From Watersipora subatra (lineage: Eukaryota > Bryozoa > Gymnolaemata > Cheilostomatida > Watersiporidae): a stretch of 64,000 bases of DNA. The notes under the pieces are model-generated. The model did not search any database and was not told the DNA's origin. It was given only the letters and a program-made list of their open reading frames with translations. The stretch lies in NCBI RefSeq assembly GCF_963576615.1, contig NC_088712.1:21667870-21731869 (forward strand), in the 5' to 3' direction. The position numbers and the translations under genes were made by a program. Below are positions 25,701 through 34,000 of the stretch, piece after piece; the first letter of the stretch is position 1; every line of letters starts with the position of its first letter.

Positions 25701-26450
25701 TCAAAGCTACTAGAATCGTGCTCGCTAAAAAAATTGGTTAGCCAATTAAAAGCGTTTCGTTGACGAATTCGGTGTGCATGCACAGCTCAGACGATTCTGT
25801 GATATTTGGCCGAATAAATCTGTGAAATTCGTGAATTCGGTCACATTGAACGAATAATTCGTTACGTGTGGCCAGACATTTAGCCTGGGTTCTCACTTGT
25901 CACCTGGTCTATCTTTGGGAAGGGTAAGCCTTAGCTTTTACTTGGCACCTGGTAAGCGTTTTAGGGATGGTTAGAGTTCTCACTTCTCATTTAGTAAGTT
26001 TCTAGATAAGGTTTAGCCTGATTTCTAATCAAATACCTTGTACATGTCTAAAGGCAGGTTGGCCAAGGTCTCATTGGTTACCGAGCAAGGCACTTGGTCC
26101 TTTTAATAAATGATGGTTCAATAATACTTTTAGGGGATCTCAACTACAGGAAGTTGCTCGGTGATCGGGAGTGGCCATGTGAAGCAACCTTTGATGAGGC
26201 ATTGCTGGCGTTTAACCCCGCCCCAATGCTTTCTCTTCGAACGTTAAAAGCAGAGCTTTGCGTTGGTCTCGAAATAGGAATGATGGAAAAACTTACAAAG
26301 CAGGATAAAGAATGGATGGTGTCTGGAAAATATGCTGTTATCCAGTTTACAGACACTGTGTTACCACTGCACCTTCCCAGCAAGGCAGACTCCAGTGGTG
26401 ACTCAAGACAGAAAGTGGCCATTCAATCAACTGTAACTGTCATTGAATAA
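10600..26450 (+). CDS. ARMT1: ARMT1, DUF89 damage-control phosphatase (eight exons, 5' coding exon not located)
   Basis: This gene encodes a metal-dependent phosphatase of the DUF89/ARMT1 family. Family members hydrolyse sugar phosphates such as fructose-1-phosphate as a metabolite-repair activity, and a protein carboxyl-methyltransferase role has also been reported. Exons: 10600-10705, 12846-12996, 13201-13282, 14038-14200, 14902-15109, 21374-21583, 22688-22807 and 26134-26450. All joins keep phase. The joined product is about 451 residues, close to the vertebrate length of about 440. Family motifs in order are LWGNKCDLS (exon 5), DNAG split across exons 5 and 6, PWFVSDTT (exon 6), KGDLNYRKL split across exons 7 and 8, and RTLKAE (exon 8). 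The Asp/Asn of DNAG and the Asp of SDTT are the expected metal ligands. The first visible exon starts inside a codon, so an upstream exon with the start codon, about 15-20 residues, must exist. I could not find it. Introns are swollen by transposons, intron 5 to about 6.3 kb. Confidence 0.93.
11054..11464 (+). mobile_element. Non-autonomous Helitron, 411 bp, with antisense tRNA-like module
   Basis: It starts TCTATATTC after an A and ends with the hairpin ACGGGCAACGCCGGGT and CTAG before a T, so it sits in an A/T target as Helitrons do. Near 11150-11210 the complement reads like a tRNA A box (GTCTAGTGGGCGAGGCG) and B box (GATCGAATCC). It lies in ARMT1 intron 1. Confidence 0.75.
11465..12100 (+). 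mobile_element. Second Helitron-like unit, abutting the first
   Basis: A Helitron-type 5' end (TATATATATATTTCTAAAAG, then TGTCCGGCTATAGC) starts at once after the CTAG of the first unit. Its body (GGCGACTTATGTACTAATTG) is shared in inverse with 17350-17520. The 3' end is not clear. Confidence 0.5.
12028..12095 (-). repeat. tRNA-Gly-like pseudo-tRNA / SINE head
   Basis: The minus strand has an A box (GTGTAGTGGTAGCATTC) and a B box (GGTTCGATTCC) at tRNA-Gly-like spacing. The acceptor and anticodon stems do not pair, so it is not a functional tRNA gene. Confidence 0.5.
12175..12290 (+). repeat. tRNA-like SINE fragment
   Basis: It contains GATCGACTGGTGCAGTTG and, 40 bases on, GCTTGAATCC, an A/B-box pair. 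Upstream is a perfect short palindrome (12131-12161). Confidence 0.4.
12846..12996 (+). CDS. ARMT1: ARMT1 exon 2
   Basis: The acceptor is ttttgtag and the donor gtatgc. The exon encodes the ALLAKLRYEIMTDKPL segment conserved in the family and ends with one base of an Asp codon. Confidence 0.9.
13201..13282 (+). CDS. ARMT1: ARMT1 exon 3
   Basis: The acceptor is ttgtttgtag. The exon encodes RWFLTPWLYIECLMYRQI, matching the family's RWFYSPWL region. The donor, gtcttg after CAGAG, is weak but is the only one that keeps phase with exon 4. Confidence 0.87.
13461..13957 (+). repeat. 20-bp minisatellite, about 25 units
   Basis: The unit is AGTAATGACTTATTATATTG with point variants. It lies in ARMT1 intron 3 and ends about 80 bp before exon 4. 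Confidence 0.95.
14038..14200 (+). CDS. ARMT1: ARMT1 exon 4
   Basis: The acceptor is ctttgcag and the donor gtacat. The exon encodes the linker helix region (IFDPFAGGKKASW to SLVRQFLE) and ends in phase 0. A 20-bp minisatellite ends about 80 bp upstream. Confidence 0.87.
14270..14500 (+). repeat. 16-bp minisatellite, about 14 units
   Basis: The unit is TATCAGGATACTATGT. It lies in ARMT1 intron 4. Open frames across it follow from the repeat and are not genes. Confidence 0.95.
14563..14720 (+). mobile_element. Half of a foldback MITE, AAAGGTTGACTTGCAACA family
   Basis: It carries TTCACATTACAGTTATTTGG, then CACCATGTCTTACTGTG and AAGCTCTTAAAAGC. The full foldback copy is at 37729-38243. Confidence 0.65.
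14735..14868 (+). mobile_element. Helitron 3' end next to ARMT1 exon 5
   Basis: It carries GGCTAATAGCAAGTGGCAGG, as at 11.3 kb, then ACCCAGGCAACTCGTAGTACAG and CTAG. It ends 33 bp before exon 5. Confidence 0.5.
14902..15109 (+). CDS. ARMT1: ARMT1 exon 5
   Basis: The acceptor is gtattgcag and the donor gtaact. The exon opens with LSLWGNKCDLS, a signature of the family, and ends within the DNAG metal-site motif. A Helitron 3' end lies 33 bp before the exon. Confidence 0.93.
15658..16345. mobile_element. TIR element, CAGTAATAGTACAACGTAAA family
   Basis: The left end matches the inverted right end of the 32927-33772 element (AATCCATTCCAGGATTG, GGATTTTATGCTATA). Near 16170-16270 lies a minus-strand tRNA-like module (GATCGATTTGTTACAGTCGA). 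Its right end merges with a Helitron end. Confidence 0.55.
16346..17520 (-). mobile_element. Helitron (minus), split by a nested MITE
   Basis: The 3' end is CTAG 16346-16349 with hairpin ACCCAGCGTTGCCCGGGT, read on the minus strand. The body beyond the nested element at 16686-17348 is the inverse of sequence near 11.6-11.8 kb. The 5' end is not sharp. Confidence 0.6.
16686..17348. mobile_element. TIR DNA element, CAGTGGAACCTCGGTTC ends
   Basis: It starts CAGTGGAACCTCGGTTCG after TA. It ends CGAGGTTCCACTG followed by CA, probably a mutated TA. It is 663 bp, with no intact ORF, and is nested in a Helitron. Confidence 0.75.
17553..17628 (+). repeat. tRNA-like SINE head
   Basis: The A box is TGGCTCAGTGGTAGAGCG and the B box GAGTTCAAATC. 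It lacks the full stem pairing of a tRNA. Confidence 0.55.
18763..20294 (+). mobile_element. MITE of the CCTAGGACACTTATATTTCGC family, enlarged by a further insertion
   Basis: The termini match those at 8858-9247 and 34044-34464, which are 390-420 bp. Here about 1.1 kb (about 19047-20155) of foreign sequence separates the two halves. Confidence 0.7.
19213..19524 (-). pseudogene. Transposon-type N-terminal ORF fragment
   Basis: An open frame includes MAKQIKITSFFGKAK followed by an acidic stretch, resembling the start of hAT/ZMYM-like mobile-element proteins. No zinc finger or catalytic domain follows. Confidence 0.3.
20955..21135 (+). repeat. 15-bp minisatellite, about 12 units
   Basis: The unit is TGTTATCTTGTTAAC, with a GTTAAC palindrome in each unit. 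It lies in ARMT1 intron 5. Confidence 0.95.
21374..21583 (+). CDS. ARMT1: ARMT1 exon 6
   Basis: The acceptor is gtttgacag and the donor gtaagg. The exon encodes GFELLSDLCLAEVLL and PWFVSDTT, the second part of the metal/phosphate site. Confidence 0.94.
21592..21720 (+). repeat. Short tandem repeat, about 37-bp unit
   Basis: ACAGTCTAGTATGTTAGGGC recurs about four times directly after the donor of ARMT1 exon 6. Confidence 0.7.
22060..22672. mobile_element. Foldback MITE (copy 2 of the family at 6070)
   Basis: The left arm is AGATTTTATCAGAAAATATC and TTTGCGATTGTCTTTG. The right arm carries TGATACTTTCTGATCAAATT and AATCGACAAAACTTGATCGC. It ends 15 bp before ARMT1 exon 7. Confidence 0.65.
22688..22807 (+). 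CDS. ARMT1: ARMT1 exon 7
   Basis: The acceptor is catatag and the donor gtagtc. The exon encodes YWTLPHDYAAM and ends in the KGDLNYRK motif. Confidence 0.92.
22925..23270. mobile_element. hAT-like MITE in ARMT1 intron 7
   Basis: The ends are TAGTGCTGCACGATAAAG and the inverted GATATCGTGCAGCACTA. The flanks (TTCACGAG and CATACGAG) agree at five of eight positions. Confidence 0.6.
23757..23828 (-). repeat. tRNA-like SINE fragment
   Basis: The minus strand reads GATTGGTGCAGTCGGTAGAG and then AAGTTCAAATC, an A/B-box pair. Confidence 0.45.
23898..24841 (+). mobile_element. Tigger/pogo-like element, CAGTGCACCCTCAGAATACG ends
   Basis: The TIRs are CAGTGCACCCTCAGAATACG and the inverted GTATCCTGAAGATGCACTG. 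A TA duplication is intact on both sides. There is no transposase ORF. The interior matches 46.5-46.7 kb. Confidence 0.8.
25165..25877. mobile_element. Long foldback element, arms about 275 bp
   Basis: The ends are GTCTGGCCACACGTAA and its inverse. The arms are nearly identical over about 275 bases, around a centre at about 25470-25590. It lies in ARMT1 intron 7. The superfamily is not assigned. Confidence 0.85.
26134..26450 (+). CDS. ARMT1: ARMT1 terminal exon 8
   Basis: The acceptor is acttttag. The exon encodes GDLNYRKLLGDREW and RTLKAE, then WMVSGKYAVIQF, and ends at TAA 26448-26450. The last codons lie within the first, diverged unit of a 32-bp tandem repeat that continues past the stop. 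Confidence 0.95.
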
Positions 26451-26600
26451 CTATCCAATCAGCTGCAACTGTTATTCCATAACTATCCAATCAGCTGCAA
26501 CTGTTATTCCATAACTATCCAATCAGCTGCAACTGTTATTCCATAACTATCCAATCAGCTGCAACTGTTATTCCATAACTATCCAATCAGCTGCTTCTCT
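26424..26600 (+). repeat. 32-bp tandem repeat overlapping the ARMT1 stop
   Basis: The unit is CAGCTGCAACTGTTATTCCA plus TAACTATCCAAT. About five units are present, the first one diverged and coding. Confidence 0.9.
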
Positions 26601-27667
26601 TAACAAATAATAGTCAACAACTATGTCATAGACTTTTGACCAAGTGTAAAACAGATAAGTGTAAGTCAATTTTGTTGGTAGAAATGACATGTTACTACAC
26701 GATTGGCTATGGTCATCATACAGCTATACATGTATTTATGTGTTTGTCTCAGAATCTTGATCTAATCAGACTCAACGCATTTGGATTTACTGGTTAGTTA
26801 CAACTTTTAAAATGGTTGTCACGGCAGCGAAGAATATGCTGTCATCAGTTTTTGATGTAATATTGACTACTGTCAAATGTCATTGGTTGATGCCGTATTT
26901 GGTTGTATTTATGGCACGCTAGACTTGTTCCTGCTCATTCTATTGACACCTTTTATATATCACAATACTCACTTCACGGCTTGCTGGTGCTTTTACAAAC
27001 CATATACACATATATGACAGCTATTGCACAACCATGTTATCTCACTCCATATGCTACCTTGCCCTTAATTCCCTCTGTGACCTTGATAATGTTTTTAAAA
27101 TGTGTTGATTGATAACACAACAAAGCATAACTACTTAAACCCAAGTTGTTCAAGTTGGTATTTGATGGTAAATGGCTAGAAATTTTGAAATTGCCAGATT
27201 TACTAGACAGGCCATCTATCAACTTATGACAATACCTAAAATTTTGGAATTCTGTACTACATCAATGAGGTTTTAGTAAGATCAAAAGCTTTTGGTTTTT
27301 GCTGGGAAACTCCACAGATGATCTAAAATGACTAAAATGCTTTTTGATAACCGCTTGCACTTGAACATCAGAACATCGGTTACTGCAGCTTTGAGCATGG
27401 CCATATTGCAATGAGTGAACCATGAATTTTTCACTCGAACTGTTTATCTATTCTTAAAATACTTATACGTGGTTGTCTTCTCTAGCAAAATATGAAAAGT
27501 TATGCCTGGGCGAGTCATCCGTTCCAAAGATTCTTTGCTTTTCTAGTTTCTGTGTGATATGGACGGGGAGCATGTCATACCCTTCGTAACATCGTGTCAC
27601 TTGTTCGAGAATAGCGTAGTGTACATTATTTAAAAACCGGATATGCTATTAGCATGCCACGAAAAAG
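26601..27667 (+). other. ARMT1-SLC35E1 intergenic region
   Basis: Contains the presumed SLC35E1 promoter. I see no clear TATA box and no repeat I can name. Confidence 0.4.
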
Positions 27668-28007
27668 ATGAGCGGCTCAGCCGACGAGTTTACCAAAAGG
27701 GATGCCGTTAAGGTGGCTTTACTGTGTATTACGTGGTATACATTTTCTTCAAGTGCTAACATTATAGTAAAAACTTTACTGATAGATTTTCCGTATCCTA
27801 TGACGGTAACCATGGTACAACTATTAAGCATATGGGTTTATATTCAACCAGTCATGAGGTACTGCGGAACGCCTCAGGTCGATAGAATGAAAACGCCATG
27901 GAGTTATTACTTTACAATGATATTTCCTTTGGCTTTTGGAAAGTTTATTACTTCAGTTTCAGCTCACATCAGTCTTTGGCGAACAACCGTGTCTTATGCT
28001 CATACTG
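27668..28007 (+). CDS. SLC35E1: SLC35E1 exon 1
   Basis: The exon encodes residues 1-113, starting [12 protein letters not shown], with the first membrane helices and the AFGK and VSAHISLW motifs. The donor is gtaagt after CATACTG. Confidence 0.96.
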
Positions 28008-31000
28008 GTAAGTAAAACCAGCGTCGGATCTGTTGTGCCTAGATAAACCTTACAAGTACCATAATAAGCCTCTTTTCTGGTGTAATAACGTCATTTTTGG
28101 GAATTATAATTAAAACTAATCAAGTTTTTGTAATACACGCGTTTTTTAATACATAGCCTTAATAATTTGGGCTATGAGTGTGTTAGATGACTCAATGCAA
28201 TAGAAAAAGAGACCAGCACGAATTATTATCCTGAATTTTCATCACTAATAGCCCTGAACACGGCGTGGTAAGAGGTGTAGCCTACGAAGTTAACTGTAAC
28301 TGGAGAGTTTAAGATTTCTAGATACAAATTGTCGAAAAGCATTTCGTATTAATCAAAAAGAAAGGCCTTTCCGTCTATTGTATCTATAAACATATTTATT
28401 GGTCAAAGCAAAATCTCTACTAAAGGACGTTTCGTAGCTTGACCAGTATTGGCCAATATTTTGATCAGTACTGGCCACCTTTTGGTTTCATATCTAGACC
28501 TGTTTGCTTTCTGTGGTTACGACATAACCCACAACTCGTCTCACTCAGTTTTATTTGCTAGCTAAAATCAATAAATGACAAGTGTTTTGTTTTCGTTTGT
28601 TGTTTAATTTGGAGTTACAATGTATCACCAATGATATACAGCCCCCATGGGGGGGGGGGGGCCTGTATACAGCCCCCCCAGGGGGGGGGGCTGTATATCA
28701 TTGGTATCACCTAAAGAATAGGACAACTTTTGTTTCTAGCAATTCAAGTTTTGTTTTTGTATGGTGACATAGTTTTCGGTCTGCGCTGATATAAATAAAT
28801 CTTTCTATTTACGTTCTTGAAACATTTATTCTGAGCGAAACAAAACTAAAACAAGCATACAACACCCACCTCTTCTGACTCCCACACCTGGTGGTCTTAG
28901 CTTAGCCTCTTTGGTGGTCAAATTTGAACAGACAAACATTGTGTTCGTGGTTTTCATTCTTTTTTTTGTGCTTTCTTTTTTCGTGTGTACTTTTCTATTT
29001 GTTATGTAGTGATATAATTCTAACATGTATTTGCTACAGGTTTTAACCATTATATGTATTGAGAATTTTTACAAATGTTGATGTCCGAGTTTGTTGGGAT
29101 TTGGAAAGGATTAGGGCACTTGTATGGTAAAATGTTTTTTCCTGTAGGAAATTTTCTACTGATGAACGAATTAATTTTGGAACGAATTAATTTTGTTAGT
29201 AGAGGTTCCTCTGCTGTACTTTTTTATAGTTATAGCTGGACCTGATTGTCTGGGAAGTTGAAGGGAGTGTAGTACCATTATTTTGAAAAATTGTCCAAAA
29301 CTAACCTAATGTAACCTTTCGAGATTTGTATACCTCAGCCAAAGGGGCTGAAGTTTGTAAGAAACAGCCATACCGGCCAGAAAATTATGATGAGAACTAC
29401 AAAAGTTCATATTCTTTCACATATATTCTATCGTACTATTTAATTTGTTGTATTCTGAATCACAATTGAATCGGTTCACAACTGAACAAATAAAATTTAA
29501 ATGCCACCTCTAATAAACAATCACTAGAGAAGAATGGTTGAAAAATACAACGTAACCCTTTAATTGAACGTCACCTGTATTTGCTCGCCACTTTGACATT
29601 CTTTGATATTTATGAATCCATAATAAAAAGGAATCAGTAGAAAAATGTCCACAAAATGGTACTAATAAAGACTTGATTATGTCAATAACAAATAATTATC
29701 CTGTTGTTGCTGTAGTGGTTGCCATGGTTTTAGTAACAATGTACCGGACAAGGTCGATTGTCACAATCATCAGAACTACACTCTGATTTTAAGTCCTTAA
29801 GGTATAAATCCGGTCCATTGTCTTCAGATTTGTCCATAATGTGGTTTACCTTGGTTATTATAGTGCCATTATAGTGGTTATTATAGTGCCAAACAGTGTA
29901 TATCATGACAATATGGGAGCAGAATTTTCAATTACAATTTTTATTCAGGTAAAAGAGACAAAAAGTCATACATGCGAAATCTGGTTTGAGTTTGGATTGT
30001 TGGTCGGACCCCCCACACAGAGAAGAAAAGTTCTGAGACCATAAATGCACCAGTTAGGTTTCAAGGATTAGCCATACAAAATTTCAAGTCAATATCTTTA
30101 AAATTGACAAAATGACAGCGTTTTAAAGATTGAAAACACTGACAAAAAGTAAATAATGAGAAAATACTGCCTAAAGTTTGGGAATAGAAAACGAATGATT
30201 TCTTTATAGTTATAGGCAGCTGGATTGTCTCATACACTTTTGAAACCCTCCACCTGAATATGTATTGCTAAAACCCTCCACTTGAACATGTATTATCATA
30301 TGGTGCAGCTGACCTTCTGTTTGTTTTCCTAGCAGCAATTACCACTGGTTCAGCTGCCTTGTTTCCACGTACCACCCGGCAGCGATCAATATCTCAGGCA
30401 TATTGTCTCTGGACGTAGCCAACATTCAGTCCAAATTATGAGTGTTTTAAAGTGGTTTGACATACATTTTAGTGGCAGCAATGGAAAGAGTACACTTGAA
30501 TTTTATAGGAAACATGTCTTTTTGAAAATAATTTAAAAAAATACAATTTTGAGGGTGCCTTCTAACTTTAAGGACGAATCTGAAGACAAGGGATCTGATT
30601 TAGATGTGCGTGATTTCGAATCAGAGGGTGTGTAATTCTGACAATTGTGACGATCGCATCTTCTTAGGTACACCGTCACTAAAATCATGGCAACCCCAGT
30701 ACAGCAGCAACGAAAGAATTAATTATTATTGATGTAACGGAGTCATTATTAGTAAGTAACATTTTGTGGACACTTTTCTACTGATCGCTCTCTATTATGG
30801 GTTTGTTTAGATAAATTAATATCAAAGTGACGTGAAAATAGAGGCGACATTCAATTAGAGGTCACGTTCAAATAGAGGTTGTACGGCAATTGTGTGAGGT
30901 TGTCAGTCGAGTTTTTACTTTTTTTTAACGACTGGTTTGTAACCTCAGTGATAATTTGTTAAGTAGTTTTTTCATTTCTGTTTGTGATTATGTTTACTTA

Positions 31001-34000
31001 ACATCACAACAAATTACGCTGGATGTGTCCTAATTTTGTTTTTGGAACTTCTTTTTTGGGCACTTTCATTCGCAATAAGTGAGGGTGACTCTCTTAAACT
31101 GGGAACAATCACATGAGTTTTATTAAAACAATCTCTGAACATGAAAAGTTAGACGGGGTTTGTGTTCACCTGACTGTTTGTAATTATATTTGGTCAATGA
31201 TTGGTATTTTGTTATTTAGTGTATTTGTTATTCAGAGTTGAAAAAACCGGTTTTGTTTTAAAAGTGCAGTTTTTTCAATTTTTACTAAATGAACTCATAG
31301 GTTCCAGCTTTAAAGGGCCTTCTGTTGCACTGCACTAAACTTGCAGTCAATTGTCTCTGTCACCCTTGTTAATTCATGACAGGACTGTTTACAAATTTAT
31401 TACGCATGCACGTCAACAATATTTTTTGTGAAAAAACAATGATTTCTTCAAAATTATAAACAAATAAAAAATTTACTTTTTTGAAAAATAGTTTTTAGAA
31501 ATCGTTTGATTTTGTTGTGCCACCCTGGAACTGTATTATTATTATAATTGAGCTATTTTTGTTTAAAAGTGTTGATCACTTAATATGCATAACTTTACTA
31601 TAACCAGTAGTTCCTTGCTTTTCGCAGTTGAACCTCCTTATAATCATCTTCTTCCCCTTGCAGTTAAAGCCACGATGCCGATGTTCACTATCATTCTCTC
31701 TCGCATTTTCATGAATGAAACACAGACATTTCCAGTAAGTGCATACTTCGCAATCATACTGCCTGATCTTAACATGTACTTCATCTTGTTGACAAGAAGT
31801 GACAGGTGCCTTTAATTTGTTGCAGGTTTACCTATCTATATTGCCTATCATAGCAGGGGTATGCGTTGCTACAGCCACTGAATTGTCGTTTGACCTGGCA
31901 GGTCTTGTCAGTGCCCTCATTGCAACCCTCGGATTCTCCTGTCTCAATATATTCACTAAAAAGGTATGATGCAACTAAAACTATCAATTAGGGACTTGCT
32001 TTATTTCACCAGAGGTGTGGCTAGCTGAGTAGTTTCACTTGAGACATTCTTTTCCTTATCCATATGAGGTGAATATATATATAAATTATATTAATATATA
32101 TATAAACTAAGTAATGGTTCATCTGGTAGATTTTCTATGTATAGCGGCATAAAGTGTATGCAATTATACTAGCCCAAGTCAAAATATTTAGCAGCTTAGA
32201 AGTTGTAATTACTCACAATAAGTATTACGACAATGGAAAGACACTCTAGTATTTGGGCATTTCTAACACGATAACACTGGCACATTTTTGATAAGACACG
32301 GAAGCTTGCGCCATAAAATCCCTTCATAAAATTTGTTTTTGAAAAAATGCATAAACAATAATTAGGTACCATTTGTACCATAATGAGTTGTGTATAAAAC
32401 TCTCCTATAGAATTGATATATATGGCTGTGACAGCAGAGATTCCTCGTTGCTATCAATATTGGCAGCTATGTTGTTTTGCAATACGGCAGATACGAATTA
32501 AGTATATATAATCAATATAAAAATGTAAAAGTAACAGCGTGCTGCCATTATGACTAAGGACGAACATGCTGCCACCAAGGATGAATCTTTATCGCTTGTA
32601 GCCAATCCAACTTCGTTCTTCACTGTCTTTGTCGGAATCGCTTTAAATCCGTAGAAGTAAATGTGCAGCTGACATACTCAATGATGAATTCCTGTGAGAT
32701 ACATTATTTTGTGAGGAAACCAAATAAATTATTTCTAACACTATACTAGCGCGCCTTGTTGTGCACTATGGGAGATCGTCATGAGTAATCAGTATAAAGA
32801 GAATTATCCAGTACAGTCAACAGACCAACATGCTACCACTGTGCAAGTCTACCGGTGTTCTAATTGTACATATAGTTAATACACATGTTTATCTCTCACA
32901 AATCATTAGACTGTCAGAGTACAGTAAGGGCTCCTATAACCTAAACCTCCTATAGCGTAAATTCCAGATAACATGAACAAATTATGTGAAGTTTTTGCTT
33001 TGTAGTTCATAAAAGATTCCATATAATGTGAAGCGTCAAGTGAAGTTCAAGTTCTCAAATGCGATTTGAATAAAGTAAATATTGTAATTAGCCTTAAAAT
33101 GTCACTTTCTCTCGTCGCATTTATGATGAAAAATGACTTGTAGCGTTAACTCTATTATATATACAAGTTTCATGACATTCTAGTTCGTTGTGATAAATCG
33201 CCTGATGCGTCGATAAAACGGAGCGAATAAGTATCTGCGCAATTGTTCATAAATACCTGAAGGCGATCGATTGGTGCAAGTTTTACTGATCGTAATGTCA
33301 TGAGTTGGAGTATCGTTGGAAGCGCTCTTTCATCCTAACCTTGAACCCTGGAAACCCAGGTAAGCACCGCTCTTACAGTAAAAATAAATTTTTGTTTTGC
33401 TTTATTGTAGACATATAAAATTATTGTCTTTAATTTTTGGTTGCAGAATTGACTTTGCTGTCTAGAAAAAATAAACAAGTCGTTGCAAATGGACGTCGAA
33501 GATTGTCGAGGTCGTGCGCTTCCCTTAACTTATTGTAATACGACTGCAATCATGAACTATAAAAATCGTCTATGAAAACCAATAATACTGCAGTTGCGGT
33601 AAAGCCAACAAATTAAAAAAGTTAGGTCTAGTTTTTCCTTTTTGTATGGCCAACGGGTGAGTTAGGAAAGATCTTGGAACAGACTAGGCATTTTACTGTA
33701 TGTATAGCATAAAATCCCTATAATGTAAACATTCCTGGAACGGATTATTGACATAGTATGAGCAACTACTGTAGACCATTAGGGCTCCCAAGTGATGTAA
33801 TGGTAATGGGTTTGCTTTTCAATCGTTTGCGTTGCAATTTACAATAAATTGCGATAAAAAACAAAATTACATACCAAACATAATTACACTCAGGATCACA
33901 TTGTAAAATTTTACATGTTAGGGTTGTTAACATATTTTTTATTGACTCCACTCATGCATATAATTGTTGTGATCGGTTTAAGGACAGATATGACAGAGTC

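Noticed and set aside
25268-25783. Two identical frames (MHAHRIRQRNAFNW...) on opposite strands
   Set aside because: They are the two arms of a foldback element; no known domain.
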